Program-made: the position numbers and the translations under genes
NCBI GenBank assembly: GCA_028583415.1
Contig: CM053275.1
Coordinates: 81,096,805 to 81,160,804, forward strand
Direction of reading: 5' to 3'
DNA from: Protea cynaroides
Lineage: Eukaryota > Streptophyta > Magnoliopsida > Proteales > Proteaceae
DNA length: 64,000 bases
In this document: positions 47,515-60,239 of the stretch, piece after piece
Layout: each line of letters begins with the position of its first letter
Numbering within the stretch: position 1 is the stretch's first letter
Notes under the pieces: model-generated
What the model was told of the DNA's origin: nothing
The model's input: the letters and a program-made list of their open reading frames with translations, nothing else
Database searches by the model: none

Positions 47515-47918
47515 TACTATGGGTACCATCTGGAAAAATTAAAAAAATATATATATTATTTTTACTGACGGTAAAATATTTTCCATTGGTAAATATGAAT
47601 TTTACCCACGAAAATTAAGTTTCCTTTGGTAAATATACACATTTATACCCATGGAAACTGAATTTTCATGGGCAAAAATTAATTATAGATATTTTTACCA
47701 ACGAAAAATTTATTACCGTCTGTAAATATCAACAACTTCGATCACGGGAACTTTATTTCCATGGCTAAAAATATAATATTTTAGCCACTGGAATTTATTT
47801 TCCGTTGAAAAAAATGTGAATTTATACCCACGGCAGTTACGCCGACAGAATATACGACAGAAACCTCTTTTTGGTGACGGAAAATTTTCGTCACCAAAAT
47901 TGAACATTGTTGTGGTGC
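47515..47918. mobile_element. CACTA (En/Spm)-type element end
   Basis: The sequence ends ...TTGTTGTGGTG at 47918, which on the minus strand is CACCACAACAA, one base from the CACTACAACAA termini of plant CACTA elements. Inward there is a near-perfect palindrome (TTTTTGGTGACGGAAAATTT and its mate, 47871-47901) and many direct and inverted subterminal repeats of TAAATATGAATTTTACCC type. No partner end or 3-bp target duplication was found, so only one terminus is claimed. Confidence 0.55.
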
Positions 47919-48448
47919 ACAGTGATGATGAATTAGATATGCGTCCTAGAATGATGTGCAGACCCTAATTTTTTAGTTTTGAAGATCCTATTAAATCTCT
48001 TGATGATATTTTGAACCATTTTTAAGTAGTGAAAGAATTGATTAAAATTACCAAAATACCCTTAAAAGACAGAATGATTCAAAATTGGTCAAATAGCAAG
48101 TTAACAAACAGAAAGTCATGCTCAGACATAAGAAAGGTGAAATAATCACAATCACAACATCCTATGAAATGACCCCCCCCAATTAGATGCCCCATGCACT
48201 ATCAGTGGCTCCTTTAGATAAAAAATAAAAAATAAAAAATAAAAAGAAGAAAGAAGAAGCCTACATCAGTTAATAGCCTTGCAAATTGCAATTAATAAAC
48301 TAGATTGATAACTATTGTAGCTCTTGTATTTGAAAACGTATTTATTTGGGATTTTAATCTTCTCATGACTCTTTGTAGTTTATTGTGCACACGTACTGAT
48401 GTATTGATATACACACATAGTGGATGACAACTACTAGATTTTTTTATG

Positions 48449-48565
48449 CTAACACGAGAGGCATGCATGAGAGGATTTGAATCCATTTATTTGACTATAA
48501 TTTTGTGAAAAAATTTATTTTAATTATGTGAGACCCATTATTGAGGTCTTCTACATTAATTTAAG
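48449..48565. repeat. Direct duplication, left copy
   Basis: About 117 bp (CTAACACGAGAGGCATGCAT...CTACATTAATTTAAG) that recurs at 49162-49276 with a few changes. Confidence 0.9.
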
Positions 48566-48774
48566 GGCCCGTTTGATAAAACTTCTGTTTCTGGATTCTG
48601 GATTCTGGTTCAAATTTGGATTCTACTCCAAGCTACTCTAGGATTATTTTGGAGTAAAAACTTGTTTGATAACGCAATTCTGAAATGGATTTTAGAGCAT
48701 CTTTGGATTAGAAACATGTTTGATAACACACTATCCCTCCAATCGAAGTCTAGAAAAACAGGCATAGTAGTGGT
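48566..48774. other. Terminus-like sequence of a non-autonomous DNA transposon
   Basis: GGCCCGTTTGATAAAACTTC followed by CTGGATTCTGGTTC and repeated TTTGATAAC words is the style of left ends seen in many plant MITEs. No right end is visible; the (GGT)n block takes its place. Confidence 0.3.
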
Positions 48775-49141
48775 GGTGGGCGGTGGTGTTGGTGGTGGTG
48801 GTGAAGGCGGCGGTGGCAGTGGTGTTGGTGGTGGTGATAAAGGTGGCGGCGACGGTGGTGGTGGTGGTGGTGGTGGTTGTGGTGGTGGTGGTGGTGGTGG
48901 GTGGTGGGCGGTGGTGTTGGTGGTGGTGGTGGAGGCGGCGGTGGTAGAGGTGGTGGTGGCGGTGGTGGTAGAGGTGGCGGCGGCGGTGGTGGTGGTGGTG
49001 GTGGTGGTGGTGGTTGGTGGACGGTGGCGTTGGTGGTGGTGGTGGAGGCGGCAGCAGTGGTGGTGGTGGTGGTGGTGGTGGAGGCGGCAGCAGTGGTGGT
49101 GGTGGTGGTGGTAGAGGTGGCGACGGCGGTGGTGGTGGTGG
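48775..49141. repeat. (GGT/GGC)n block
   Basis: About 365 bp of GGT, GGC and GCA triplets with higher-order repeats (for example GGAGGCGGCAGCAGTGGTGG twice, about 49047 and 49080). All long frames here on both strands are poly-Gly, poly-Pro, poly-His or poly-Thr by-products of the triplet repeat, so none is annotated as a gene. Confidence 0.9.
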
Positions 49142-49161
49142 ATTTGAATCCATTTATTTGA

Positions 49162-49276
49162 CTAACACGAGAAGCATGCATGAGAGGATTTGAATCCATT
49201 TTCGACTATAATTTTGTGAAAAAAATTATTTTAATTATGTGAGACCCATTATTGAGGTCTTCTACATTAATTTAAG
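49162..49276. repeat. Direct duplication, right copy
   Basis: 115 bp matching 48449-48565. A further ~22-bp piece (GATTTGAATCCATTTATTTG, 49141-49160) of the same duplication lies just before it. Confidence 0.9.
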
Positions 49277-52200
49277 AATTTGAATAGAGACTACCAATTA
49301 AGCTGCTCAATGACCAGCAAATTCCAAATTTGCACTCAAAGCTCTGTTTGCGTCCTCGAAAAATGGAACTCTTATACTTTAATCTAAATTCAATCTAGAA
49401 GAATGGACCACCCCATTGTTGAGGCTTACAGCCTTACACGCATGGGTCTAAGGTATCGTTATCACATCCATTCACTTGTATCAGTTTTGGGCATAGTGGA
49501 TCTGATCCAATCTCTTTTTCAGTATTATTATATATGGTATATATCGGTCACATGTCAATTTTCTACTTAAGTACGGATTGAGATCGTTTTCAGTCCGATC
49601 AGTTTGTCTAGCCGTGAATAGACAGATTGAAATCAAAAGAAACATCTACCAATACATTGGGGGTGTGTCTTGTGATTCCAGTCCGTCCGATCGCCACTGG
49701 ATGTTTGAACGGACTGGAGATGATCTTTTTCCGAATCTGTACACCATATCTGATATCAACATGCTTTAGAACCCTTATTCTTACACTCATTCTCTCTTCC
49801 TTTTTCCGACTAAAAGCATTTGAACTAATGATGGTACATGGGAGAGATTTTCATTTCACCCTTCTAGTGTCTAGGTACAGATTCCACGCAACCTACTAAC
49901 ACACTTAATTTTTACAGCTACTAACTAAATATTTTAATATGGTGGCTTTCAAAAAAGTTGTTGCATGCATGGGTCTCATTCTATAGCAAGTTGCAAATTA
50001 AAAGGGTTCCTAATCCCTATAAGTTGCTTAAAATATACTAACTATAGTATAGCCTTTTCATATATCAATTAAGCATTCAAGCTTTAGATTATTTTTTTCC
50101 TTGTTTTAAAAATTTTAATGGCCTCTTTCTCAAATAGCTGCTGTTGTTGAATCCTAATCACTGGTATTATTCTTTGAACCTAATAATTTTTAAAATTTTT
50201 TATTCTCTAATTTCTCACATGTCTTAAATACATGTATCAACATATTTTATATTCCAGTCTCAAAGCCTTCCTATTATAATATTTTGATTGTTTGTATTGA
50301 TGATGGTCTGATCTTTTGCATGCACTCTGGCTAAATTTGCAAGCCAGTGAGCTTATTTCTTTTCATACAAGTCCAATATATCTTTTTTGTTCAAACTCTA
50401 TGGATATCAAGGTTCAAGTTATGCATTGGTATCGAACAGGATATATGCCGATGCCAAAATCAAACCAATACTAATATCAATACGGATCAATGGTACAATC
50501 AATGCATGAGTGACATGTGGTTGATACAATTAAAAATAATTAAAAAAATCAGTATCATCCTCGATCAAAACCGATATGAATACTAAACACATGGTGGAGA
50601 TGAGCCAAAAATTTACCTTTTCAATCAATATGTGGAGATGACTAAGAGTAGGCGTTGAAAAATAGATACAATGTATAGTTAAGCATGATCCAAGCCACAA
50701 TCATAGTCAGTCAAAGTCTCATGAAGACTCACTCATGTCTATATATAGCGAAGAAAACAAAAGAATCTACCCCACTTGATCTATAAATGGAAATAAAATT
50801 AAACAAAACTTCAAAATACATATAGTGAAAAAAAACAAAGGAACCCCACCAACTTGATTTATATGGAGATAAAGTCAAACAAATCAAATTCATATTTTGA
50901 CTAATGAAACATTATTGGAGACGCATTATAAGATTCTAGTTTATACGTTAAGGATTACCATATTGTCTTCATACGAAGCATCTCACTATGTGGTCTGATA
51001 TGATTATGAATTTTTAATTTGAGGAATTCAACTCATGGAAGTTAAAAAATAAAAACCACTTTGTGCCCACATTTGAATTTGTCTTGAATGAATGCCTATT
51101 TGAGGTTCAGTTTGAAATCACTACATCAGTGCTAACTCAGACTGACAGATAAGAAAGATGCATGGGTTGAAGAAAGATGCATGGGTTGAAGTTTGACGGG
51201 AGTTTAGTCTCCCACCGTTTATTAAATATCTGTGAGTTTATCTGTTTATTAGCTCAAATTTTTTAGATGAAAACTTTATATAATATTAAAGTACTAGCTG
51301 GTTTTCATTGTTTGCAATCCCTATATATATCTGTAATATATACTACACATGTGGGTGAGTGATGTGAGTTTAATTTTACACTGGGTACCAAATAGTTTTT
51401 AGCCCCCCTTATACACCTAGGAATCCCTCCACCCAAAAGATACTCTATTCAAATTGATTCCGAATAATTTTGGGATGATTCAAATTGGAATTGATGTAGA
51501 CCGGTCCATACCTAATTCCGAGTTTTTAAACCATGGCCCTTAGTCAAAACTCTAGCTGGTTTGAGCCTTATTTAGTTTAATTAAGGTTTCCCTTAAGTTG
51601 TAACATAACTCACCCCAAATTTAAAGAGAGCTAAAGCCCATATGTGTGAGAAAATAATTCACCTTTAACGTATAGGATGATTTTTGTCGTAAAGTTAGGT
51701 TGCATTTGCTATGCCTTTTTTGGAATGTAGTCTAAGTCAAGAACACATTTTTGAGACAACAAAATATTGTTTGCTATGCATTCTATTTTTGGATCATGAA
51801 ATGGTTTAGAGAAATATACACTCCATTCTTGCTTTTTAGTTCATTATTCATTTTTTGAATCTAGAACGAAAATGTTTTACTCATTAGCCCAATTTTTATT
51901 TTATGTTAGGAATACATTCTCTTTTATGAGAATATATTTTTAAGAATACATTCCTATAATACATACCAAACACAACTTTAAATTGTTAAACTCAGCCCCA
52001 AAATTGGGTTCTCAGCCTAGAATTCTTACTAAACAACCTGGTAAAAAGGTATGAAGGAAAGTATCAAAAGGAAATTAATAAATAATAAGAGAGGGGATCT
52101 ACTCACTTACGGGGATATATATAAGTGGAACCTTATACCCTGGCAAAGAAAACGGGAGTACATAAATGATCAGTAACCGATATCTTGGAGGAGAGAGAAA

Positions 52201-53258
52201 AGGAACCAGATTTTAAAAAAGAAAGAGACAAAAATAGAAGTACTTCCTTTTCTCATAAATTATTTAGTTCAACAAATTATTTATTGGAAGTTCTTATCTA
52301 AACATTGTTCAATTTTGGTGCCACAAACTTTTCTTTTGAACCAAGGTCAGTCGACTGACTACTCTTTTGACGAATCTTTCAAGAAAAGTGTTGGCAAAGA
52401 CTGATACAAAATAACAGCAGATGAGTTGCCATACAGAATAACTAGACATGGACTTTTGTGGTATGGTCTAATCGAATAAACCCTTACGAAATGAATACTC
52501 AACTGCTTGTGAACCACCAAATACTGATTTATTCAATGTTGTTCAATTACTTATTTCCCCACAAATGCAATATAATCATTGGGTTGAATAATAATAATAT
52601 CTCCTAACATACCAAAACTAACAATCACCATCAAATTATAAATACACAAAATAATTTCAGAGAAAAAAAGACATGATTTGATATCATTTTTTTTTTGGTA
52701 TCATCACATTTTATCTATATCCATACATTGGATCCGGCCACTAACATACCAAAAAAGAGAAGCTCAAGTTGTTTTATTTTATTTTATTTTAAATTTGAAT
52801 TGGAAGAAAAGAGATTTATCTCATCAGACAAAGAATGACCCCATTTTGCCCAACTTGCCCAAAATACCATAGCTACCACGCACCATATCGTAACAATACA
52901 ATCTATGAAGAGTAGGTTTTGTTGCAAACACCCACTTGGCTAGATAATTGATTTTTATTTGGTAAAACATAGATTGAGAGATATGTCTTGAATTTAAGTC
53001 TCCCATCTTTTGTGGCTATTTTTTTCATTAATATAATATAGAATAGAAATGATTAAAAAAAAAAATTAGAACTTTGCTTTTGAACAGTGGAGAGAGATAA
53101 GGTTCCACTTGAAGACAAAACAGGTAGGACCTTCTCCTTCCACTAAAGCCACTGGCTAAGTAGTAAGAAAGAAGTACTTTTCATGGGGTCTACCCTAAAG
53201 AAAGAAAGCCTTGTATGAGATTTTTATTTAATTAATTGGTGTGGTTGGAAAGATTTTC

Positions 53259-53289
<31 letters not shown>

Positions 53290-54050
53290 CTTAGATGGTA
53301 TTCAATTATTCTTGTTTGATCTATAGCTACACCATAGCAGTAGCTGCTCTTCATTTAGAATATCGTGTGATGTGGAATGGTGGATGTTACGGTCCCATAT
53401 TAGTCTAACAGGAAATTATTAATTCTACATTGATCTCGTAAGAGATTTAGTGTCGATTGATAATAGTTTTAAGTTCCCTCACCTTATGAGTTTATTTTTA
53501 GGGACAAGTTCTCTCAGAGTTTGTATTACTATAAGAACAATCGTTCCTCATACCTTATGAAAGAACGATATGGTGCTAGAGTGGAATCATAAAAAATGAA
53601 CTATTTGCAAGATATATTGGCGGGTTTGAATCCTCTCCAGCCGGCCAGTCTGTCCAGCCTAGATCTGATGGGCTGGGATCATTCGATGCATATCAATACA
53701 TCGGTATGTGCGTCAAGTGATCCCAACATGTCTGATCTTGGCTGGATGGGTTGGCCGACTTTGCATGAAAGACATTTCTATAGTAAGTTGCAGAAGGGCT
53801 GATGTGGCTAGTAAAGATAAGTTGACATTTGAGGATTGGGTCAAGCCATTCTCGGATCCTCATTATGTTGTTATCATCATATCCTGATAATTTGGTGGGT
53901 ACCGGTTTGCCTGATTTCACAACTTAACAAGTCATTTCTGGATCTGGGTTCCAATATTTTGCTCTCTAATCAATAATCAAATTGGGTTTGGGCCCATGGA
54001 CTCTTTTCTTAATGTGGAAACTATCTAGGCCTAATTTAGTTTCATTGATG
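49277..54050. other. AT-rich spacer, no supported gene
   Basis: A 4.8-kb stretch with scattered poly-T, (TTTTA)n near 53270 and a 19-bp tandem doublet (AGAAAGATGCATGGGTTGA) near 51155. 53390-53590 begins TGTTACGGTCCCATATTAG and has a leader-like end ('ATATGGTGCTAGAGTGG'), suggesting an LTR/TRIM-like relic, but I could not find its ends. No coding domain recognised. Confidence 0.35.
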
Positions 54051-54920
54051 TGAGGGTGTCAAAACTTGGCCCAAATTGAAAACCAAATCCGACTCAGCCC
54101 GGTCCAACCCGAACGAATCCTTATTGGTCCTATTTCGGTCCGAGGTTGGGAAAGTTATTGGTCTCGGTCTGATCCTGTCTAGCCCAATGAGCAACCAAAA
54201 ATCCGATCACCAATTTTTTCATAGTTAACAAACTAAAAATCTTAGAATAATATTGTTTTGTTTTAAAGGGATAATCTCTGTATCACCAATGGTGGTGTTT
54301 TTGAGTCAGCACCATCTCTTTTCTACCCATTGGAATAGCGACGTGGCACAGGTATGGAAAGGGGTAAAGATTGTAAATAAACACTAATATAATGAAATGA
54401 AAATTCAAATTTGAAAGGTTAAGTAGAGGTATGCCTGAAAGTAGGGCTATCAATTTTGGGACCGAATTGGTAATCGGGACCGATATAGCCCAAATTAACT
54501 CAAAACCGACCCTGACTGAACTGTTATTAGACATCTTTTGGGTTGAGGTATGACATTCTACTGGCCAGGTCCTGATCTAGTCCAGGCTAGCCCAAAATTG
54601 GCCATAAAAAGTGGACCGATGAGCCCGAACCAAACCCATTTAGACCGAATATTAAACCCTAGCATCACTACTTCAGCCTTCTAGATGGCCATAACTGGGT
54701 TTCCTACCAGGTTTTCAACCCGAACCAACCTGATAACAACCCGATAAGCTAAGTCCGATAACAACTCGAAACCGGACTGATACGTTAATTAATGTGCACA
54801 GTGCAGCCCACTGAGCCCGAACTTCTTAATGCACATGTTTGAGTTAGTGCCTATAAAACCCGACATCGATTTGGCCTGGATCTAAACCAGCTCAAACCAG
54901 CCCGGTGACAACCCCTACAT
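54051..54920. mobile_element. Degenerate MITE-like sequence(s)
   Basis: GAGGGTGTCAAAACTTGGCC at the left and CAGCCCGGTGACAACCCCTA at the right are inverted relatives. Between them are many GGACCGA/CCGAACC words and a second start-like GGGCTATCAATTTTGGG near 54445, suggesting two nested copies. Confidence 0.4.
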
Positions 54921-56283
54921 AAAAGAAATTGTGTATTGCATATAACATGACTAAGAACATAACTATGGTAATTTACCAAAAAAAAAACATAATTGTGATC
55001 ATTCAATTGACAATTCAATCATAACTACAATTGATTTTCAGATGGGAGACTTACCTAAAACACGTATATTAACGGAAAACATAGATATTCTGAATAGAGT
55101 GACATGGACCATCCTAATCGGTTATTTAACAAGTATGGGGGCTTTTTTGTCATTCTTTTGGCCTTTAGCCTACTTGGCAAACATGTTCCAGAACTAGTCT
55201 GAAAACACTATTCTAACTAGTTTGCTGTTTGGTAACATTTGTTCTAGAACATTTTTTTTCAAGTGATTAAAATATTACAGAAATAGCATCAAACTAATAA
55301 ATTTTTTCAAATTTATATTAATGCCATTTAATTATACAAATATGAAAATTTGTTTTAAGAAAACCATTTTCCAATATTAAGCATATATTTTTTTAATTGT
55401 CTGACTTAAAATATAAAATATTTGCCCTAATCGTAAAACGTAAATGATCAAAATGGTTAACACAGGTACCCATACGTACAAACAAGAAAATTAGAATATC
55501 CAACAGAAAATATTATCAAAATACCTTCTGTCCTTGTCTCCAATAACATACTAGAGCTTGCATGTTGATTTCCGTCATATTGATCTATAATAATTATATA
55601 TTTCATAATAAATGTAAAAATCTATATATAAATATATATACTAATAGATTTAATAAAAATCATAAATTTAAAATTAGTAACAAAACAAAAGTTCAAAATG
55701 ACAAATAAGAAACAAAGTTGCCTCACATAAAATCATAATGGATTAAAAAAAATAGAAAAGTAACCTTTAGGTTACACAATTTCTTGTATTCCATGATATC
55801 TAGCTAGTTGATTTGCAATTCTTTTTCTAATGAAAGCCATCTCTCTTGATCTTTCTCACCAAGGATAGTAGTTTCAGTTTCGTGCCTGGTTGCGGCCAGG
55901 CCAGAAACCAAAATTTCGATGGTTTCGGCCAAAATTTTAGAGAAACATTGTAAAAAAAAAATTTTCAATATGGTTTCAGTGGCTATAAAACATGTTTTTT
56001 GAATTCAATTTTATCATGTAATACAATTTTTACCTCTATAACATATCTATTGAATCATTTGCACAAAAACAACATTATAAATGGTAATTCTATGTCAACA
56101 CTATAACATGGTAACGTACGCAAACATTGAAAATGATAGTAAATTAAAAACTAAAGAAGAAACAAACTTTAATGTTCAATGTTCAAAAACATTCCAAAAT
56201 ACTAACTTTAATATTCAGATTACACAAAATAAAGAAGTCCACTAAAATGAATCAAATCTAAGACGAGTGTCTAAGTGCATCTA
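54921..56283. other. AT-rich spacer
   Basis: No gene. A short stretch near 55870-55970 (TTTCGTGCCTGGTTGCGGCC, GGTTTCGGCCAAAATTTTAG) looks like a MITE piece. Confidence 0.4.
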
Positions 56284-56523
56284 ATCCCCTACCCTGATAC
56301 CATTGCTGTTGTCGATAACGGTTCTTTGATTGCATCACATACGTATCCCACGTCATAATGGGACCAACTATCCTCTACTAGTGTGCACACCATGGTCCTC
56401 ATCTTGTGTGGAATCAGGATACTAACTCTCCCCCGTGAATCTGATGGGATTTGGTTGTGGCTCGGGTTGCCTCTCCATGTCATGTTCCATCTCCCTTAAT
56501 GTTGCACTTTTACTACCACCTGT
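56284..56523 (-). pseudogene. Unidentified coding relic, target of copia A2
   Basis: On the minus strand a frame with stops reads ...GGTGGSKSATLREMEHDMER, then QPEPQPNPIRFTGE, DSTQDEDHGVHTSRG and finally RQQQWYQ-like residues. Its 5' side continues across the A2 insertion at 63096-about 63160. The low-complexity Gly/Gln/Asp-rich composition reminds me of C-terminal tails of plant hAT-type transposase proteins, but I cannot show this. Stops make it non-functional. Confidence 0.3.
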
Positions 56524-56962
56524 TGTTAGATTTATGTGGGCTTAATTAATTACTTAAACTAGTTAATTCAGTGGGAGTCTGATTGATACGGTATAACCGG
56601 TTTGGTTTGCTTTGTCACATGGTATGAGATAGGTTTGGTAACCCTAATTTTATTGTGGGAAGGGTTTTAGGGTTACATCTATATTCTATAAATACAGGAT
56701 TAGAGTCCCCACAGCCACAGTTAATCAGTTCTCTGCACCCATTAACAAGAGACGTCAGGATATCCTCTGGAGGCTGTGGAAGACTATAGCCGAGGGATTT
56801 CGATCAAAGCTTGGAGCGTCGTGGACCGTATGGGAAATTAATCTCTTCACAGACAGGTATGTCTTTATGTTCATTGTTTATGGCTTCTCTATTGTGTTCT
56901 ATGGTAATTGTATGGATGAAGAATGGGTTTCATTAAAACCCTAAACACATAATATTCTAACA
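56524..56962 (+). repeat. 5' LTR of copia A2
   Basis: TGTTAGATTTATG...ATATTCTAACA, 439 bp, with TCTATAAATACAGG as a likely TATA box near 56685. Confidence 0.9.
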
Positions 56963-56964
56963 GT

Positions 56965-56976
56965 TGGTATCAGAGC
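56965..56976 (+). other. Primer-binding site of copia A2
   Basis: TGGTATCAGAGC, a perfect match to the site for initiator tRNA-Met, two bases after the LTR. Confidence 0.9.
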
Positions 56977-58157
56977 CAACCATACATACCTAGAATCAAT
57001 TGAGATTGATTATAAAGACTGATAATGAATGGTTAAATTAAAAGAAAATTTTTTCTCGAGTTTTGGATCGCTCGATCAGATCTGTCAGAGTTTTCCATCG
57101 ACGAAAATTTTTTCGACCGACAAAATAAGTGAAGCAATATACCGTTGGAAAGGTCTCGAAGAGACGGAGCCGGAGATATAAAAAATCACTGGCATCGGCT
57201 TCCGAACGCGCCGACAATCGCCGGCGGTATCCACGAGTAGAACTCACTCACGGGTGGGAAGAAAAAAAAATAATAAATAAATTCTGGCGGCGTCGATTCG
57301 TCGCCGAGTTGACTCGATGAGAATCGAAAACCCTAGCCCAGCTGAAGGCAGCCGGGGCAGGGCTGGGGGCAGGCTAGGTCGAACCAGCCTGGTCTGGCAA
57401 GGCCCAAGCCCAAGACCAGCCTTACACACATGCGGCTAGCACGTGTGGCCTGGAACCGACCCACAAGGTCGGTATCTAACCCGAAAACCTTGACCCGAAA
57501 ACCCAGATTCATTAACTTGTTTACGTGATCCGAAAACCCAGATTTCTGACCCAAAAACCCGAATGTATGAACCGGATAACCCGCTGGTTGAACCGTTGAC
57601 CCAGACCTTGGTTCGGTTTGCCCCAGGCCCGTATGGTTCGACCTGGACCAAAGTAAAAGTAATAAAAAAAAAGTTAGAGAATAAAAGTGGAATATTTGGT
57701 TCGGTTCAAAGAGAACCAAACCGATTCTAGTCAGATCGGACCGAACCGAACCAAACCGACCCAGACAAAATTTTCTTGTAAGGGCCTGTTTTGGCTTCTG
57801 GTTTTGATAAAATAACATTAAACATTGATTCTGGGAGCTAGGAAGGTCGGATTGTCCTCCGATTTGTTTTGTTGGACTCCAATTTTAATGATCTTCAATC
57901 TGATATATATTTTGGTACATTTTGATGCATTGAAAAATATATTGTTATGGAAAAATACTCTATGGGAATTTGATTTGTAATGTTTTTGCTGATTTTTCTT
58001 AAAGTTATTGTACAAAATTGATTGATTGAGCTAATGTGCATGTTTATTTGAATGTTTAGATTTGTAAAATTATATTTTAAAGCATTCATGGTTAAATAAA
58101 TATCTCACATGAGCTGCAGTTTAGGATTTGTTCATATCATGGTGGAACTTGCTGTGA

Positions 58158-58601
58158 CCACCAAAGTGGCAACCTTGTTTTATTATGATATGTTCAAATT
58201 CAAGGATATATGTTTGTAAATGCTTCAGTTTTGATAATGTTCACCCAAATGTGACATTGTCCAAGTTTATTTAAATTATGATTTATAGCTATTATGTAAG
58301 GATTGTGGTGTGACCACTAAAGTGGCAACCTTAGTTCTATCATAATATGTTCAAATCTAGGATTTATGCATTTACAAACTACAGTCAGGAAGTATAGTGT
58401 TCACACAAAAGTGAAACTGACATAAACTTTCATTTTTATGGATGCAGCAAATAATGACACTGTCCACCCAAAGGTGGCGTTGTCTAAGATTATAAAGAAC
58501 GACACTGTCCACCCAAAGGTGGCGTTGTCAAAGATTACAAGGAAATCATGCACATGGTTGAAGGATTGTGGCTTTAAGGATCTTCATCCACCCAAAGGTG
58601 G
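58158..58601 (+). repeat. CCAC...GTGG hairpin array in copia A2
   Basis: Perfect or near-perfect 12-14-bp inverted repeats at 58158-58169 (CCACCAAAGTGG), 58241-58254, 58314-58325, 58464-58477, 58509-58522 and 58588-58601 (CCACCCAAAGGTGG). The units at 58464 and 58509 lie in a 45-bp tandem duplication. An 84-residue open frame (58438-58692) crosses three of them but matches no protein I know. Confidence 0.75.
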
Positions 58602-58849
58602 TGAGATTTTCGAAAGTCATTATCTCTTTGCTGTTGTTGCACAGATATTGAGAGGACCAGTGCACATATTGTCCAAAAAGATGTGTGTGTAGTTCGATTG
58701 ACTTTTCAGAGATATTAATTAGCTTGCATATGTTATGTATATATATTCTTGCTAGCTAATTTTATTTGATATTAATCGTAGACTTACAATTATTGACATT
58801 GTAATATAGTTGTGGGTATGTAATGATTAAATACCTTAAAATGCCTGTC

Positions 58850-59640
58850 TTTGGCAGCCAGTTTGATAAATTGGCATGGAAATTGAAAATTAATCTAGGA
58901 CTGTTTAACCTAGATGTACTCAATAGAAAAATTATATTTTGATCCTTAGGGTGTTCAGTTCTTAAGATCAAGTAAAACAATGTTCAGATGAGAAACATTG
59001 GAAAAGAATATTTCCTGAGAAATCTAAAGAAAGATTTGATATTTCAAGAAGGGGCAGAAAGATGTTTTATTACTCAAGTCCATCAATATTAGTTTTTTGA
59101 TGATAAGAGATGGTATTGAGAATGTGAGAAAATATAAGGTAGAGCTGTTAACTATTAATAAGCTCAAGGATAAGTGAATATTTGTAGGTTCAATAAAATC
59201 TATATATGTGACATTTTAGACTTTTCACTTCCTCACAAGAATTGTATAGTCAGATCCTGGTGACATATAGTACTTACAAATATAATGAACTCTAAAGTAA
59301 AAGAACTAAGGATAAAAGTTCAAAGAAAAGAGAAAAATATGAATGTCATTGTCATAGTGCATAATATAGACCCAGACAAAGGCAAGTTGTAAAAGGGGTA
59401 AAGAAATCCATAGAAAGCAAAAATATTTTTTCTTGGAATAGTCAGAAACTTTATGACAAAGAATTAGACATTAAGAAACTATAAGATAAAATGGATCTAA
59501 GTATAATATAATTCTTGTAGAGTGACCTAGAAGGGATATGTAAGAAAAATTTATATAGCTGGACAGCTTAAGTGGAAAAGGAATAAGGATTATGAAACTT
59601 CTGAGCAAGAATGTGCAGTATATTGGATACTTAAGCATTA
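58850..59640 (+). pseudogene. Decayed copia gag of A2
   Basis: Collinear with the A1 gag relic at 8540-9365. The zinc-knuckle area (about 59517-59560) is more damaged than in A1. Stops and shifts occur throughout. Confidence 0.45.
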
Positions 59641-60239
59641 ATCGTAGTCTAACCAATAGAAGTATAAAAATCTTTAATTTATTATATCTTTGGAAGTTAA
59701 ACTGTATATTGTAATCTTCCACCCTGGTTATAAGGGTTTAGGACTGTTGTCCAAAGAAAGATTAAAAAGAATAATATTCTAAAATTCTCTTTCCAAGGTT
59801 TATTAATGTATATATGTGAGAATTAATTAAAAGAGAAGATGACAAGATTAAAGTAAGTGAATGTTATTCACAACAAGGATTTATTGGACTTGGTAGACAT
59901 CGAAATTTCATCTAGGACTTCTTGTCACAGTTTAGTCTATGGGTGTTTTTTCAAATAATGAAAATTAAGGTGGAAATTTTTTTATTAAAAGAATTGAAAC
60001 TATTGGATCTGGATGAGAGAATTTTGGGAGACCATGTGATACTGGTCTATTCCTTGATAAATTTAAGCAAGTGTTTACAAAAGTCTAAGAATGTATTTGA
60101 TCTTGTAAGGAAAGAATTGATATTGCAACCTATATTATTAATAGAGTGCTAGTTAGTCAGATTTCAGTTTCAGTTTCAGTTTAAGTTATCTTCTTGATAT
60201 GAGACTGTAGAACTGACATAATTTCATAATACTCGTGGG

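Noticed and set aside
48662..49199. Gly-, His-, Pro- and Thr-rich frames
   Set aside because: Produced by the (GGT)n block in all frames; no start context, domain or conserved flank.
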